From the NCBI GenBank assembly GCA_017934745.1, contig JAGBIY010000003.1, positions 91,336 through 155,335 of the forward strand: a stretch of DNA of 64,000 nt. Direction: 5' to 3'. The notes under the pieces were generated by a model, which saw only the letters and a list, made by a program, of their open reading frames with translations, was not told where the DNA came from and ran no database searches. This document shows, piece by piece, positions 1-8,428 of this stretch (positions are counted from its first letter, which is position 1; each line of letters begins with the position of its first letter). The stretch comes from Treponema sp. Lineage in GTDB: Bacteria > Spirochaetota > Spirochaetia > Treponematales > Treponemataceae. The position numbers and the translations under genes are program-made.

Positions 1-1
1 G

Positions 2-739
2 CTCGTCTTCACCGCGAAGGACGGCACCGTCACCAGGAAGGTGATTCAGGAGATGAAGGGGCCTGGCATCCTCCAGGGAATCCACAACATGGACTCTTCG
101 ATTGAGTCGTTCGCCAAGTGCTGCTTCGAGTACGCTCTCGACCAGAAAATCAGCGTCTGGCTCGGAACGAAGGACACAATCTCCAAGACTTACGACGGAA
201 ACTTCAAGGCGATTTTCCAGAGAGTGTTCGACTCGGACTACAAGGAGAAATTCGAGAAGGCCGGAATCGAATACTTCTACACGCTCATCGACGATGCCGT
301 GGCCCGCGTAATGAAGAGCGAGGGCGGCTTCCTCTGGGCGTGCAAGAACTACGACGGCGACGTGATGAGCGACATGATAGCGAGCGCGTGCGGCTCTTTG
401 GCTATGATGACTTCGATTCTCGTCTCCCCGAACGGAGAATTCGAGTACGAGGCCAGCCACGGAACCGTGCAGAAGCACTACTACCGCTACCAGGCCGGAG
501 AGAAGACGAGCACGAACCCTGTCGCGCTGATTTTCGCGTGGACTGGCGCGCTCGCGAAACGCGCGGAACTCGACGGAACGCCGGAGCTTGCGGAATTCGC
601 AAAGAAGCTTGAGAAGGCGACGCTGGACGTAATCGAAAGCGGAGTGATGACAGGCGACCTCGCCCGCCTCGCCGAACCGAAAGCGAAAGAAATTCTGAAC
701 AGCTGGGATTTTATTGACAGAATCGCAGCGAAACTCTAA
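2..739 (+). CDS. icd: NADP-dependent isocitrate dehydrogenase, 3' part (5' end outside window)
   Basis: Oxidative decarboxylation of isocitrate to 2-oxoglutarate, giving NADPH, in the cytoplasm. The reading frame is open from base 2, so the first roughly 40% of the gene lies left of the window. The visible 245 residues match the C-terminal half of the homodimeric, eukaryote-like enzyme class (about 400 residues): KYDGxF-like and KSEGGF blocks, the metal-binding stretch CKNYDGDVMSD, and the coenzyme segment SHGTVQKHYYRYQAG followed by TSTNPVALIFAW. It ends with a normal stop. An intergenic repeat element begins 17 bases downstream. The family assignment is secure; the start and N-terminal half cannot be seen. 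Confidence 0.95.
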   Translation, partial: LVFTAKDGTVTRKVIQEMKGPGILQGIHNMDSSIESFAKCCFEYALDQKISVWLGTKDTISKTYDGNFKAIFQRVFDSDYKEKFEKAGIEYFYTLIDDAVARVMKSEGGFLWACKNYDGDVMSDMIASACGSLAMMTSILVSPNGEFEYEASHGTVQKHYYRYQAGEKTSTNPVALIFAWTGALAKRAELDGTPELAEFAKKLEKATLDVIESGVMTGDLARLAEPKAKEILNSWDFIDRIAAKL

Positions 740-755
740 TCGAAAAAGAAACACG

Positions 756-958
756 AACCGAAAGTCGAGTTTTTACAGTGCAATGACTGAAACAAGCGGA
801 AGCGGGGTTCCTGATTGAAAAACACTAAACATCGCAAGCGATGTTAACGCCACCGCGAAGCGGTACTGCCGTTTTGGGCAAGACTGCGCAAGCAGGCTGC
901 GGTTCCCGCTGGGAGCTTGTTTCAGCAACTACAGTATGCATAAACTCGGCTTTCGGCA
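756..958 (+). repeat. Dispersed structured repeat, copy 1 (degenerate ends)
   Basis: This is the longest copy of a four-member family (the others are at 10935, 19941 and 52000). It carries the conserved blocks CAAGCGGAAGCGGGGTTCC near the left, ACCGCGAAGCGGTACTGCCG in the middle and GGTTCCCGCTGGGAGCTTG near the right, plus the tail TATGCATAAACTCGG. An extra small hairpin, ACATCGC-AA-GCGATGT, precedes the central hairpin, as in copy 4. The outer ends still pair (CCGAAAGTCGAGTTT with AAACTCGGCTTTCGG), but the long variable arm is poorly paired here and no TA flanks are present, so this looks like an older copy. Confidence 0.8.
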
Positions 959-981
959 TCGACAGAGAATCGGAGGGATGC

Positions 982-1218
982 ATGTTCACGATGATTGACG
1001 ACAAAGTGATAAACATGTCGCTGGTGAAATTTTTCTATGTGGATTCAAGCTACGGAATCTACTCGCTAAAATTCGTGTTCAACGACAGCGAGGGTGGGCA
1101 GAAGGAGATAATCGACTTCGCGGACTTCGACTCGAAAGAGAAGGCAATGGTCTTCTACGAGGGATTCGCGTCGGACGTCTGCGAGGGAAGAATCAAGCCG
1201 AAGTACACGACGAAGTGA
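982..1218 (+). CDS. Small hypothetical protein (78 aa)
   Basis: I do not recognise this protein. The frame is open further upstream, but that part lies inside the repeat element. The ATG at 982 has GGAGGG four bases before it and is the likely start; an ATG at 991 is an alternative with wider spacing. The product is acidic, has no signal peptide or membrane segment, and reads like a compact alpha/beta domain (KFFYVDSSYGIYSLKFVF, then a DFADFDSKEKA stretch). It lies just after repeat copy 1 and ends 19 bases before the convergent murI stop. Codon use resembles the neighbours. Moderately likely to be real. Confidence 0.6.
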   Translation: MFTMIDDKVINMSLVKFFYVDSSYGIYSLKFVFNDSEGGQKEIIDFADFDSKEKAMVFYEGFASDVCEGRIKPKYTTK

Positions 1219-1237
1219 TTTTCAAAAAGCGAAAGGC

Positions 1238-2065
1238 TCAGACGACTCCGCCGTATTCGATTCGGCAGTATTCGCAGAGTCTTCTGTATTCTTTCTCCTG
1301 GGATTCGGTCGCGGCGGTCACGAAGAACGGCCGGTCGGCACCACCGAAGATTTTTTCGGGATTCGACGAACAGCCGCTGACGAAAAGAGCCTGCCGCGTC
1401 ACGCCGTCCCTGGAGTCTATGACCTTAACGCCCGCTCCGGCGACGCTCTGCACGGTGTCCGCGATGTGCGTGAAATGTGTGCAGGCGAGGATTATCGTGT
1501 CGCAGCCGTTTTCCTTGAAGAAGCCGACTGCGGGACGGACGGCGGCCTCTTTTTCCGCTTGGCTAGCCGTGAAGAAATCTCTCTCGATGAACGACACCAA
1601 ATCCGGGTCGCCGCGCTTGAAGACGGCGCAATCGGAAGCGAAATCGTCTATGAGCTTTTGGGAATAGGGATTGTTGACAGTGGCGTTCGTGGCGAGAAAG
1701 CCTATCCTCTTGTTCGTGGAGATTTTTGCGGCCAACTTTATCGCGGGCACAGTCCCCACAATCGGCAACGAGGGGAACTTTTTTCTGAGCGAATCCAGGG
1801 CCGTGACGGAAATCGTGTTGCAGGCGATGACGAGCGTCCGGGGGTTCCACTTCCGCACGATTAAGTCGATGGCGGACGAGGCGCAGACGGAAACCTCTTC
1901 GGGAGTCTTCTCGCCGTACGGAAAATTCTTCGTGTCGCCGAGGTAGACGCACGACGCTTCCGGCACGCGCTCCTTCAACGCCATCATGTACGGGATTCCG
2001 CCGGTGCCAGAATCCAAAAACGCGAAATCGACCCTCCCCGCTTCACCAACCGCAACTTCTTCCAT
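1238..2065 (-). CDS. murI: Glutamate racemase
   Basis: Interconverts L- and D-glutamate to supply D-glutamate for peptidoglycan precursors in the cytoplasm. The protein has the N-terminal LDSGTGG motif and the two catalytic cysteines: Cys82 in ACNTIS and Cys195 in ACTHF. Length (275 aa) is normal. The frame can be extended to a TTG at 2089, but the ATG at 2065 is preceded by GGAGAAG at good spacing and fits the family start better. It is transcribed alone, convergent with the small gene to its left. The second cysteine motif lacks the common Tyr-Pro after THF, a minor variation. Confidence 0.93.
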   Translation of the reverse strand: MEEVAVGEAGRVDFAFLDSGTGGIPYMMALKERVPEASCVYLGDTKNFPYGEKTPEEVSVCASSAIDLIVRKWNPRTLVIACNTISVTALDSLRKKFPSLPIVGTVPAIKLAAKISTNKRIGFLATNATVNNPYSQKLIDDFASDCAVFKRGDPDLVSFIERDFFTASQAEKEAAVRPAVGFFKENGCDTIILACTHFTHIADTVQSVAGAGVKVIDSRDGVTRQALFVSGCSSNPEKIFGGADRPFFVTAATESQEKEYRRLCEYCRIEYGGVV

Positions 2066-2119
2066 AAAAAACGCTTCTCCATATCGCAAACAAATTTTAT
2101 CAAAACAAAAAAATTCAAT

Positions 2120-2149
2120 GTGACAACTTTAGCACTTATCTTCTAAAAT
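2120..2149 (+). promoter_or_regulatory. Predicted promoter with -10 box 6 nt before the ATG
   Basis: GTGACA (2120-2125), an 18-nt spacer and TAAAAT (2144-2149) end six bases before the ATG at 2156. No Shine-Dalgarno sequence fits between, so the mRNA may be leaderless. Motif-based only. Confidence 0.55.
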
Positions 2150-2155
2150 AACTTC

Positions 2156-2815
2156 ATGTATTTGATGAACTTATGCAAATGCCCGGGCTGCATGAAAAGC
2201 GTGCTCTCGGACTTCGACGACAACGGAGAAATCCGCGAGAACGGAGAGTACTGCTTCACGCACCATCCGAAGAAGAACGAAATCGCCGTCAAAATCTACA
2301 ACTACATCTACACGCACGACAAAATCGTGGGGCTGAACGCAAGCGGAATGACGTTCTCCGGAATCGACTTGACCGACAAGAAATTCTACGGCTGCAACTT
2401 CCAGCACTGCTTCTTCATCGGAATCAAGGCGAAGAATCTCAGGAGCAGGGTCTGTTCGTTCGACTTCGCGCTCTTCACGGACTGCAACCTGCTCAACAGC
2501 AACATCCAGTTCGCGAGCTGCGCGGGGGCGAAATTCATCCATGTGCTTTTCACGGGGAGCGACATGATACACGACAACTTCTCAGGGCTGTCCGCGCTCC
2601 AGTCTTCGTTCGACGACTCGGACTTGTACAACTCCAGCTTCATACAGGCGAACCTCGTTGACACTTCGTTCAGGAACTGCAACGTGAAGAAGACGATTTT
2701 CTACGAGATTCAGCAGACGAACGTCTCGTTCAAGCTTTCGAACACGAAGGAAGCGGTCTTCGACAAGGCAGGAAGCCAACTTTTCCAGGGAATAGACAAC
2801 ACGGGGATACTTTAG
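2156..2815 (+). CDS. Pentapeptide-repeat protein with N-terminal Cys/His cluster
   Basis: The first 37 residues hold a possible metal-binding cluster (Cys7, Cys9, Cys12, Cys33, His36, His37). From about residue 60 to 200 the sequence follows the pentapeptide-repeat pattern with a bulky residue every fifth position (for example NFQHCFF, SNIQFASCAGAKF, DLYNSSFIQANL), which would form a right-handed quadrilateral beta-helix. No signal peptide, so cytoplasmic. The function of such proteins is varied and not predictable from sequence; a zinc-binding head on a pentapeptide helix suggests a protein-protein interaction role. The metallo-hydrolase gene starts 12 bases downstream, so the two are probably co-transcribed. 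Confidence 0.8.
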   Translation: MYLMNLCKCPGCMKSVLSDFDDNGEIRENGEYCFTHHPKKNEIAVKIYNYIYTHDKIVGLNASGMTFSGIDLTDKKFYGCNFQHCFFIGIKAKNLRSRVCSFDFALFTDCNLLNSNIQFASCAGAKFIHVLFTGSDMIHDNFSGLSALQSSFDDSDLYNSSFIQANLVDTSFRNCNVKKTIFYEIQQTNVSFKLSNTKEAVFDKAGSQLFQGIDNTGIL

Positions 2816-2827
2816 CGGAGAAAAAAA

Positions 2828-3400
2828 ATGAAAGTATATTTCCATCTGAATCTGGAATCTTTTTCCAACTGCTACTTCGTGGTCAACGAACTTTCAAAGC
2901 AGGCCATCATCATCGATCCGGGAAAAATCAACGAGCAGATAATAAAGCAGGTCGAGGACGGGAATCTGAAACTCGCCGCAGCACTGATAACGCACAACCA
3001 CATGAGCCACATGAACGGATTGAAGACGCTCAAGAAGATATACGACGTGGAAGTGTACGCGGCCGACGCGGAAATAGCGGAGAAGCCGAGCCACGTCCTC
3101 AAGGGCGACGGCTCGCTCACAATCGCGGGGATGAACGTCTCGTACTATTCGGTTCCGGGACACAGCGCGGACTCCATCGTCTTCAAAATCGGGAACGTGC
3201 TTTTCACAGGGGACACACTGCAGGCTGGGATAATCGGCACCACGAACAGCAACTACTCCAAGAAGACGCTCGTCACGAACATCAGGACGAAACTTCTCTC
3301 GCAGCATGACGACACGATTGTGATGCCCGGACACGGCCCCATGAGTTCGATAGGGGCCGAGCGGATGTTCAACATCGACACGGAGACGAGGAAATCCTAG
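2828..3400 (+). CDS. Metallo-beta-lactamase-fold hydrolase (glyoxalase II-like), altered metal motif
   Basis: A 190-residue single-domain member of the YcbL/glyoxalase II type, cytoplasmic. Metal ligands expected of the fold are His56 and His58, His61, His112 (PGHS), Asp129 (FTGDT) and His169 (PGHG). The usual THxHxDH motif reads THNHMSH, so the Asp that normally binds the second metal is Ser60. A one-metal or altered activity is possible, and the substrate is unknown. The start has a purine-rich GGAGAAAAAAA leader. Its stop codon overlaps the stop of the convergent lipoprotein gene in a shared CTAG. Confidence 0.85.
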   Translation: MKVYFHLNLESFSNCYFVVNELSKQAIIIDPGKINEQIIKQVEDGNLKLAAALITHNHMSHMNGLKTLKKIYDVEVYAADAEIAEKPSHVLKGDGSLTIAGMNVSYYSVPGHSADSIVFKIGNVLFTGDTLQAGIIGTTNSNYSKKTLVTNIRTKLLSQHDDTIVMPGHGPMSSIGAERMFNIDTETRKS

Positions 3401-5058
3401 TTGACGAGCCAGACTCGCCCTGCGTCGAGGTTCCAGCGTCCGTTCACATACTCGTCGAGTTTTCTCGAAGCGTCCACGAAATGCCTGGCACCGGTGGCGA
3501 TTATGTAGTCCGCCTCCCTTTTGGCCAAGTCCTGCGAATGCCGCCTCCCCGCCATGTCCAGAAAATACTCGGCGATGTCGCTCACGGGCTTTTGGAGCAT
3601 GTACGCCATGAATTCGTTGCGCAAAAGGTAGGGGTCGTTCACGTCGTAGTTCAGGCTCGGAGTGACCTGGAAGTAGCGGATAAGATAGCGTTTCGTCCCC
3701 TCGTCAAGCTCGTCGTAGAATTTGTAGACGGTCTTCCTGAAATCGGAGTCGAGGAAGAAGATTCCGTGCCAGCCCTCGTGGGCGATGAACTGCGTCCTCA
3801 AATACATCTGGCTCTGCTGGGAAATCGATATGACCGCACCCTTCCCCGCTTCCACGCGTCCGTCAGGCTTTTCGACAAGAACGCCGTTCTCTATCAATAT
3901 CCTCTTCAAAAGCCTTTCCTTCTCGTTTATCGGGAAATTCTCCTGCCGCACCTTCTCGTAGAATTCGGCGAGGCTCTCGGCGCGGTAGTCGTGGGCGTTG
4001 TAGCCGTGCTTGTCCTCAAGGAACGAATCGGAATAGAGTTTTCCGCGGAAACCGGCCTTCTCCACGAAGAAAGCGATTCGGCGGAAGAAATCGTCCTGAA
4101 CCGCGTAGTCGGCGATGTCCAGAATCACGACTCCGGGGAAGCGGTCCCACACGAAAAGCTCGTAGTCGTCGCCGCGCCAGTTCTTCTTTGGCCACCACAT
4201 TATGAGGCCGGGGTCGGTGACAATCGGCGTGAGGACGTATCTTTTGGAAGAGCCTTCCACGAATTTCGGCTCGGAATATTTGCTCGACGGAACAAGGACG
4301 AACGACGAGAGCTGCTCCCTGTTCTCGATGAAGGAGACCACGCCGCTTGGGTTCTTGACGGCGAGCGGGCTGAATTCTATCGACGAGGAGCCGTTCGGTT
4401 TACGCAGATAGAATTTCTCCTTGTTCACGCTCATGACAGTCGCCGTGCGCCCTGTGGAATCGGCGGAATCGGAAAACCCCGCCCGGAAGAGCATGTTCGG
4501 ACGGAACTCGACATCCGAAAAATCGATTGTCTTAGAAGAAATTTCCTCGGCGGTGATTTTTCCGCCCTTCGACGAAAAGTAGAACGAAGGAATCGAAGAG
4601 AAATCGAAGCCGATTTTGACTGGAAGGACTTTCAGGCTTTTCAACGATATTTTCCCGGAATCCAATCCGCTTTTAATGAAGAAGCCCGACGGAAGTTTTT
4701 TTTCGACTATGGAAAAGCGGATTTTCGATGAAGGAATGCCGCCAAAATCCCCGACGACTTTCTCGACCTCGGAAGACGAAGAATCGATGAAGCCGAAAGA
4801 GAATGCCCCGGAAGGAGAGCCGCCATTCTCAAAGACGAATTCGAGGGAGAACGAAGTCTTCAACTTTGAATTGAGCAGCCTGAGGTCGGACTCGTTGAAG
4901 AGGAACCTTGTGACGATGGTGCCGCCGTCTTTTTCGGAAGCTGATTTTACCGCGACTTTCGTGTCCTTGGCGATTTCGAACGAGAGCTTCTCAGAGCAGG
5001 CCGAAAACAGGACGAAAAGCAGAACTGAAAGCGATGAAAAAATTTTTTTGCAGAACAT
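3397..5058 (-). CDS. Lipoprotein with HExxH metallopeptidase-like motif
   Basis: A 553-residue exported lipoprotein: the N-terminus from the ATG at 5058 is a type II signal (basic start, hydrophobic core, LFSAC lipobox with Cys21). The frame stays open upstream to 5172, but that extension has no signal character. Near residues 427-431 lies HEGWH, a zinc-peptidase HExxH motif, and Glu482 in NEFMAY could be the third ligand, as in gluzincins. The first 230 residues look like beta-rich domains. I know of no named family; a peptidase acting at the cell surface or in the periplasm is inference. It diverges from the outer-membrane protein at 5149. Confidence 0.75.
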   Translation of the reverse strand: MFCKKIFSSLSVLLFVLFSACSEKLSFEIAKDTKVAVKSASEKDGGTIVTRFLFNESDLRLLNSKLKTSFSLEFVFENGGSPSGAFSFGFIDSSSSEVEKVVGDFGGIPSSKIRFSIVEKKLPSGFFIKSGLDSGKISLKSLKVLPVKIGFDFSSIPSFYFSSKGGKITAEEISSKTIDFSDVEFRPNMLFRAGFSDSADSTGRTATVMSVNKEKFYLRKPNGSSSIEFSPLAVKNPSGVVSFIENREQLSSFVLVPSSKYSEPKFVEGSSKRYVLTPIVTDPGLIMWWPKKNWRGDDYELFVWDRFPGVVILDIADYAVQDDFFRRIAFFVEKAGFRGKLYSDSFLEDKHGYNAHDYRAESLAEFYEKVRQENFPINEKERLLKRILIENGVLVEKPDGRVEAGKGAVISISQQSQMYLRTQFIAHEGWHGIFFLDSDFRKTVYKFYDELDEGTKRYLIRYFQVTPSLNYDVNDPYLLRNEFMAYMLQKPVSDIAEYFLDMAGRRHSQDLAKREADYIIATGARHFVDASRKLDEYVNGRWNLDAGRVWLVN

Positions 5059-5133
5059 GAATTGATTATCGGAAGGGAAAACATATCGCTTCCGTGCGAT
5101 TTTGAGGAAGATTGGGAAAGAATGCCGCAAAAA

Positions 5134-5142
5134 TGCTAAAAT
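5134..5142 (+). promoter_or_regulatory. Extended -10 promoter element 6 nt before the ATG
   Basis: TGCTAAAAT (extended -10) ends six bases before the ATG at 5149, with no Shine-Dalgarno in between. This suggests a leaderless mRNA. Confidence 0.5.
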
Positions 5143-5148
5143 CGGCGA

Positions 5149-6165
5149 ATGAGAATCAAGAGAATTTTTCAACTGGCAATTCTTCTGCTTTCGCTTTCAC
5201 CAAAATTTTTTGCGGAAGAAAATCAATCATCGAATCAACAAGAGAACCAACAAAAAGGGAACCTCGAAACCTACCTGACAATCGACGCGGCCTACTACCC
5301 GGAATCGGAGTACAGGACATCGAGCGCGCACTTGTCCAAGCTCACGGGCGCATACTACGGACTTGAGGGCAGGGCCACGCTCGGAGCCGAATACGCATTT
5401 TCCACTCCCCTCGGCGGCCACTGGCTTTTGAAAGACGCGAACGTGGCAGTCGGAGGCGCGATCGAGGTTTCCCCCGTGACGGTCAAGCCGAAACTCTCGG
5501 TGTCCTTCACTCCCCTTCCGTTCCTCGTCCTTTCGGCAGGCGGCGACGTCGGAACAGGCTGGACGCTTTTCGGCTGGGAAGGGATGAGCGTCCTGGACAA
5601 GACAAAGAGCCGGGACGAAGCGGAATACGACGACCTCGCGCCGTTCAGGCACTTCTACTACGATTTTTGGATTCAGGGGACGTTCCAGTTCGACACGGGC
5701 GCAATATGGGCGGGCGACTGGACGCACGTCCTCTTCCTCGCAAGCTACCAGGTGAAATATGCGGCGTTGTCGGAAGTGGGCGACGACGAAATTTGGGAAT
5801 GGCAGGCGAGCGACAACAAGGCGAACGGCTGGCAGTTCTACACGAACGCGATAATCGCCTACCAGATGCCGAAGATGGTCAGCAGAGTCGGCTTTCTGTT
5901 CGAGCTTGAGGGACACTACGACAAGAGCGACTACGCCGTGCTGAACAACAACGACTACAAGGGAGATTTCAAGACGGCATCCATTTCGCCATTCGCACAG
6001 ATAAAGTTCAACGAAAAGAACTCTCTTACAATACTCGCGAGCGTTTCGAGCAGGCGCGCGTTCAAGGAAGAGCACGACGAGACGACAGTGGAGCCGTACC
6101 TGAACTACACGGGCTACGAATGGTATTTCAGGAGAATCGCTCTGTCGTACACGCACAGGTTTTGA
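5149..6165 (+). CDS. Outer-membrane beta-barrel protein
   Basis: A 338-residue protein with a signal peptide (MRIKRIFQLAILLLSLSPKF then FAEE) followed by alternating polar/hydrophobic strands rich in Tyr, Trp and Gly, and a C-terminal aromatic residue (SYTHRF) typical of proteins inserted by BamA. A low-complexity Gln/Asn/Ser stretch follows the cleavage site. The barrel probably has 12-16 strands; I do not recognise the exact family and the cargo or role is unknown. Single gene, followed by a clear terminator. Confidence 0.75.
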   Translation: MRIKRIFQLAILLLSLSPKFFAEENQSSNQQENQQKGNLETYLTIDAAYYPESEYRTSSAHLSKLTGAYYGLEGRATLGAEYAFSTPLGGHWLLKDANVAVGGAIEVSPVTVKPKLSVSFTPLPFLVLSAGGDVGTGWTLFGWEGMSVLDKTKSRDEAEYDDLAPFRHFYYDFWIQGTFQFDTGAIWAGDWTHVLFLASYQVKYAALSEVGDDEIWEWQASDNKANGWQFYTNAIIAYQMPKMVSRVGFLFELEGHYDKSDYAVLNNNDYKGDFKTASISPFAQIKFNEKNSLTILASVSSRRAFKEEHDETTVEPYLNYTGYEWYFRRIALSYTHRF

Positions 6166-6196
6166 TTGAGCATGTGGATTTTTGCAGCACGGACTG

Positions 6197-6224
6197 GGGG
6201 TGCCTGACGACACCCCTGTTTTTT
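6197..6224 (+). terminator. Rho-independent terminator
   Basis: GGGGTG, an 8-base loop and CACCCC are followed by TGTTTTTT. It ends the outer-membrane protein gene and overlaps the last codon region of the convergent parE. Confidence 0.8.
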
Positions 6225-8289
6225 ACGCGTCGATTTCCTGCAGGAGGTGGTGGACGATGAAATTCCTGCGTTCGGGGGTGTTCTTTCCCATGTAGAATTC
6301 GAGCACGGCGGGGACGTTCTTGAGGGCCTCCACCTCCACCGGGGTCAGGTGCATCGTCGCGGGGTCGATGAACTGCTTGAACTCGTGGGGGGAAATCTCT
6401 CCGAGTCCCTTGAAGCGGGTGACTTCCGCAGACGCTCCGAGTTTTTTCACGGCCTTGTCGCGCTCGTCCTCGGAATAGCAGTAGATTGTGTCCTTCTTGT
6501 TCCTCGCGCGGAAAAGCGGGGTCTCAAGAATCCAGACGCGGCCGCTCGTCACCAGTTCCTCGAAATAGCCCAAAAGGAAGGTCAAAACGAGGTTCCTGAT
6601 GTGGAAGCCGTCGTTGTCGGCATCGGTCGCGATAACAATCTTGGAGTAGCGGAGGTTCGACACGTCCTGCTCGATTCCCAACGCCATCATGAGGTTGAAC
6701 AGCTCCTGGTTCTTGTAGATGTCGCTCTGTTTTTTTCCGTACATGTTCTCTGGCTTTCCGCGCAACGAGAAAATCGCCTGATACGACGGGTCGCGGCTTC
6801 CGACCATAGAACCAGTCGCAGAGTCTCCTTCCGTTATGAAAATCATCGAATTCGCGCCCTTCTCCCCGTCCTCAAGATGGAAGCGGCAGTCCTTGAGCTT
6901 TTCGATTTTGAGGGAGATTTTCTTGGCGGCCTCTTTCGCTTCCTTTTTCACGGCATTCAATTCCGTCCTGAGCTTCTCGTTCGCCTCGATTTTGCCCTTG
7001 AGCAACTCCGCTTCCTTCGGGTGCTTGTGGAGCCAATCGTCAAGGCCGGACTGGGTCTCGCCCACAATCCACTGGCGGATGTCGGTGTTCCCCAGCTTGT
7101 TCTTGGTCTGGCTCTCGAAGACCGGATTCTGCACTTTCGCTAGGACCGCGGCAGTTATTCCGTCGCGCACGTCCTCCGACTTGTAGTTGGAATGGAAGAA
7201 GTCGTTGATGCCCTTGAGGAACCCTTCCTTGAACGCGTTCAAGTGCGTGCCTCCGTCGCTCGTGTACTGTCCGTTCACGAACGAGAAGTAGTTCTCTCCG
7301 TAGGCGTTCGTGTGGGTGAACGCGAACTGCAGATGCTCTCCCCTGTAGCTTCCAATCTGGTAGAGGGAATTGTCGGCAAGCTCCTTCTGCAGCAAATCCA
7401 AAAGTCCGTTCTCCGAAACGAAGTCGCGTCCGTTCAACCGGATTGTGAGTCCCGTGTTCAGATAGGCGTAGTTCCACATCCTCTTCTCCACGAATTCCAT
7501 GTTGAACGAATATTTCCCGAAAATCGACTCGTCAGGTATGAACTCGAAATATGTTCCGTTCGGCTGCTTCACCTTGAGCTTTCCGGTCTTCTGGCTCTTG
7601 AGCTTTCCGCGCTCAAAAACCGCGTCAGTGCATTCGCCGTCCCTCACGGAGACGACACGGAAGTAAGAGGAGAGAGCGTTCACGGCCTTCGTTCCGACAC
7701 CGTTCATTCCCACGGAGAACTGGAAAACCTCGTCGTTGTACTTCGCGCCCGTGTTTATCTGCGAAACGCAGTCCACCACCTTTCCGAGCGGGATTCCGCG
7801 TCCGTAGTCGCGCACGGTCACGCGCTTGTCGGCAAGAGAGATTGTCACGTCGATTCTGCCCCCGAATCCCATTATGAATTCGTCCACCGAGTTGTCGATG
7901 ATTTCTTTCAGGAGAATGTAGATTCCGTCGTTCTGGTTCGAACCGTCGCCGAGCCGCCCGATGTACATTCCAGAGCGCAGGCGGATGTGCTCCAGAGCGT
8001 CCAAGTGCTGCACCTGGTCGTCGGTGTATTCAACGGCCTTTTTCTTGCGTCCGAGGGAGGGGTCTTTCGCCTTCGCCTCCTCAAGATTCTTGGCGGTCTG
8101 TTCGAGTGTCGTTCCCGGAACGAATTTCTCCGGCTGACTTCCGCTCTTTTCGGCTTTCACGTCCTTCGTCTTCGCCTTGTCCCACGCGCGGAATGTTCCG
8201 TTCTCGTCCACGCCAGCCTTGGGTTTTGAACTTTTCGCATTTCCAGGATTTTTCACAGCTGATTTTTTCTCATTTGAATCATTAGTCAT
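6223..8289 (-). CDS. parE: DNA topoisomerase IV subunit B (type IIA, GyrB/ParE family)
   Basis: ATPase subunit of a type IIA topoisomerase that pairs with the ParC-like protein at 12545. GHKL motifs are clear: EIIDNSVDE, DYGRGIPLG, and GMNGVGTKAVNALS; the TOPRIM acidic motifs are TEGDSATG and DADNDGFHI. At 688 aa it carries about 80 extra N-terminal residues, charged and low in complexity, before the usual QHLDALEHIRLR segment. The normally conserved RPGMYIG reads RSGMYIG. It resembles the ParE subgroup with a short spacing between domains. Assignment to topo IV rather than gyrase rests on the partner and on the likelihood that gyrB lies elsewhere near dnaA. Confidence 0.88.
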   Translation of the reverse strand: MTNDSNEKKSAVKNPGNAKSSKPKAGVDENGTFRAWDKAKTKDVKAEKSGSQPEKFVPGTTLEQTAKNLEEAKAKDPSLGRKKKAVEYTDDQVQHLDALEHIRLRSGMYIGRLGDGSNQNDGIYILLKEIIDNSVDEFIMGFGGRIDVTISLADKRVTVRDYGRGIPLGKVVDCVSQINTGAKYNDEVFQFSVGMNGVGTKAVNALSSYFRVVSVRDGECTDAVFERGKLKSQKTGKLKVKQPNGTYFEFIPDESIFGKYSFNMEFVEKRMWNYAYLNTGLTIRLNGRDFVSENGLLDLLQKELADNSLYQIGSYRGEHLQFAFTHTNAYGENYFSFVNGQYTSDGGTHLNAFKEGFLKGINDFFHSNYKSEDVRDGITAAVLAKVQNPVFESQTKNKLGNTDIRQWIVGETQSGLDDWLHKHPKEAELLKGKIEANEKLRTELNAVKKEAKEAAKKISLKIEKLKDCRFHLEDGEKGANSMIFITEGDSATGSMVGSRDPSYQAIFSLRGKPENMYGKKQSDIYKNQELFNLMMALGIEQDVSNLRYSKIVIATDADNDGFHIRNLVLTFLLGYFEELVTSGRVWILETPLFRARNKKDTIYCYSEDERDKAVKKLGASAEVTRFKGLGEISPHEFKQFIDPATMHLTPVEVEALKNVPAVLEFYMGKNTPERRNFIVHHLLQEIDA

Positions 8290-8428
8290 AACTTTGAATT
8301 ATAGGAACTTTTTCTCATTTCGAGAATTAACAGAAGCAAAGTCGCGGATATGGAAAACGCTCTTCTATTATTTATTCGGCAATTCATATAAAATCTGAGT
8401 CTTAACATTGAAAATTTAGGAGTAGAAT

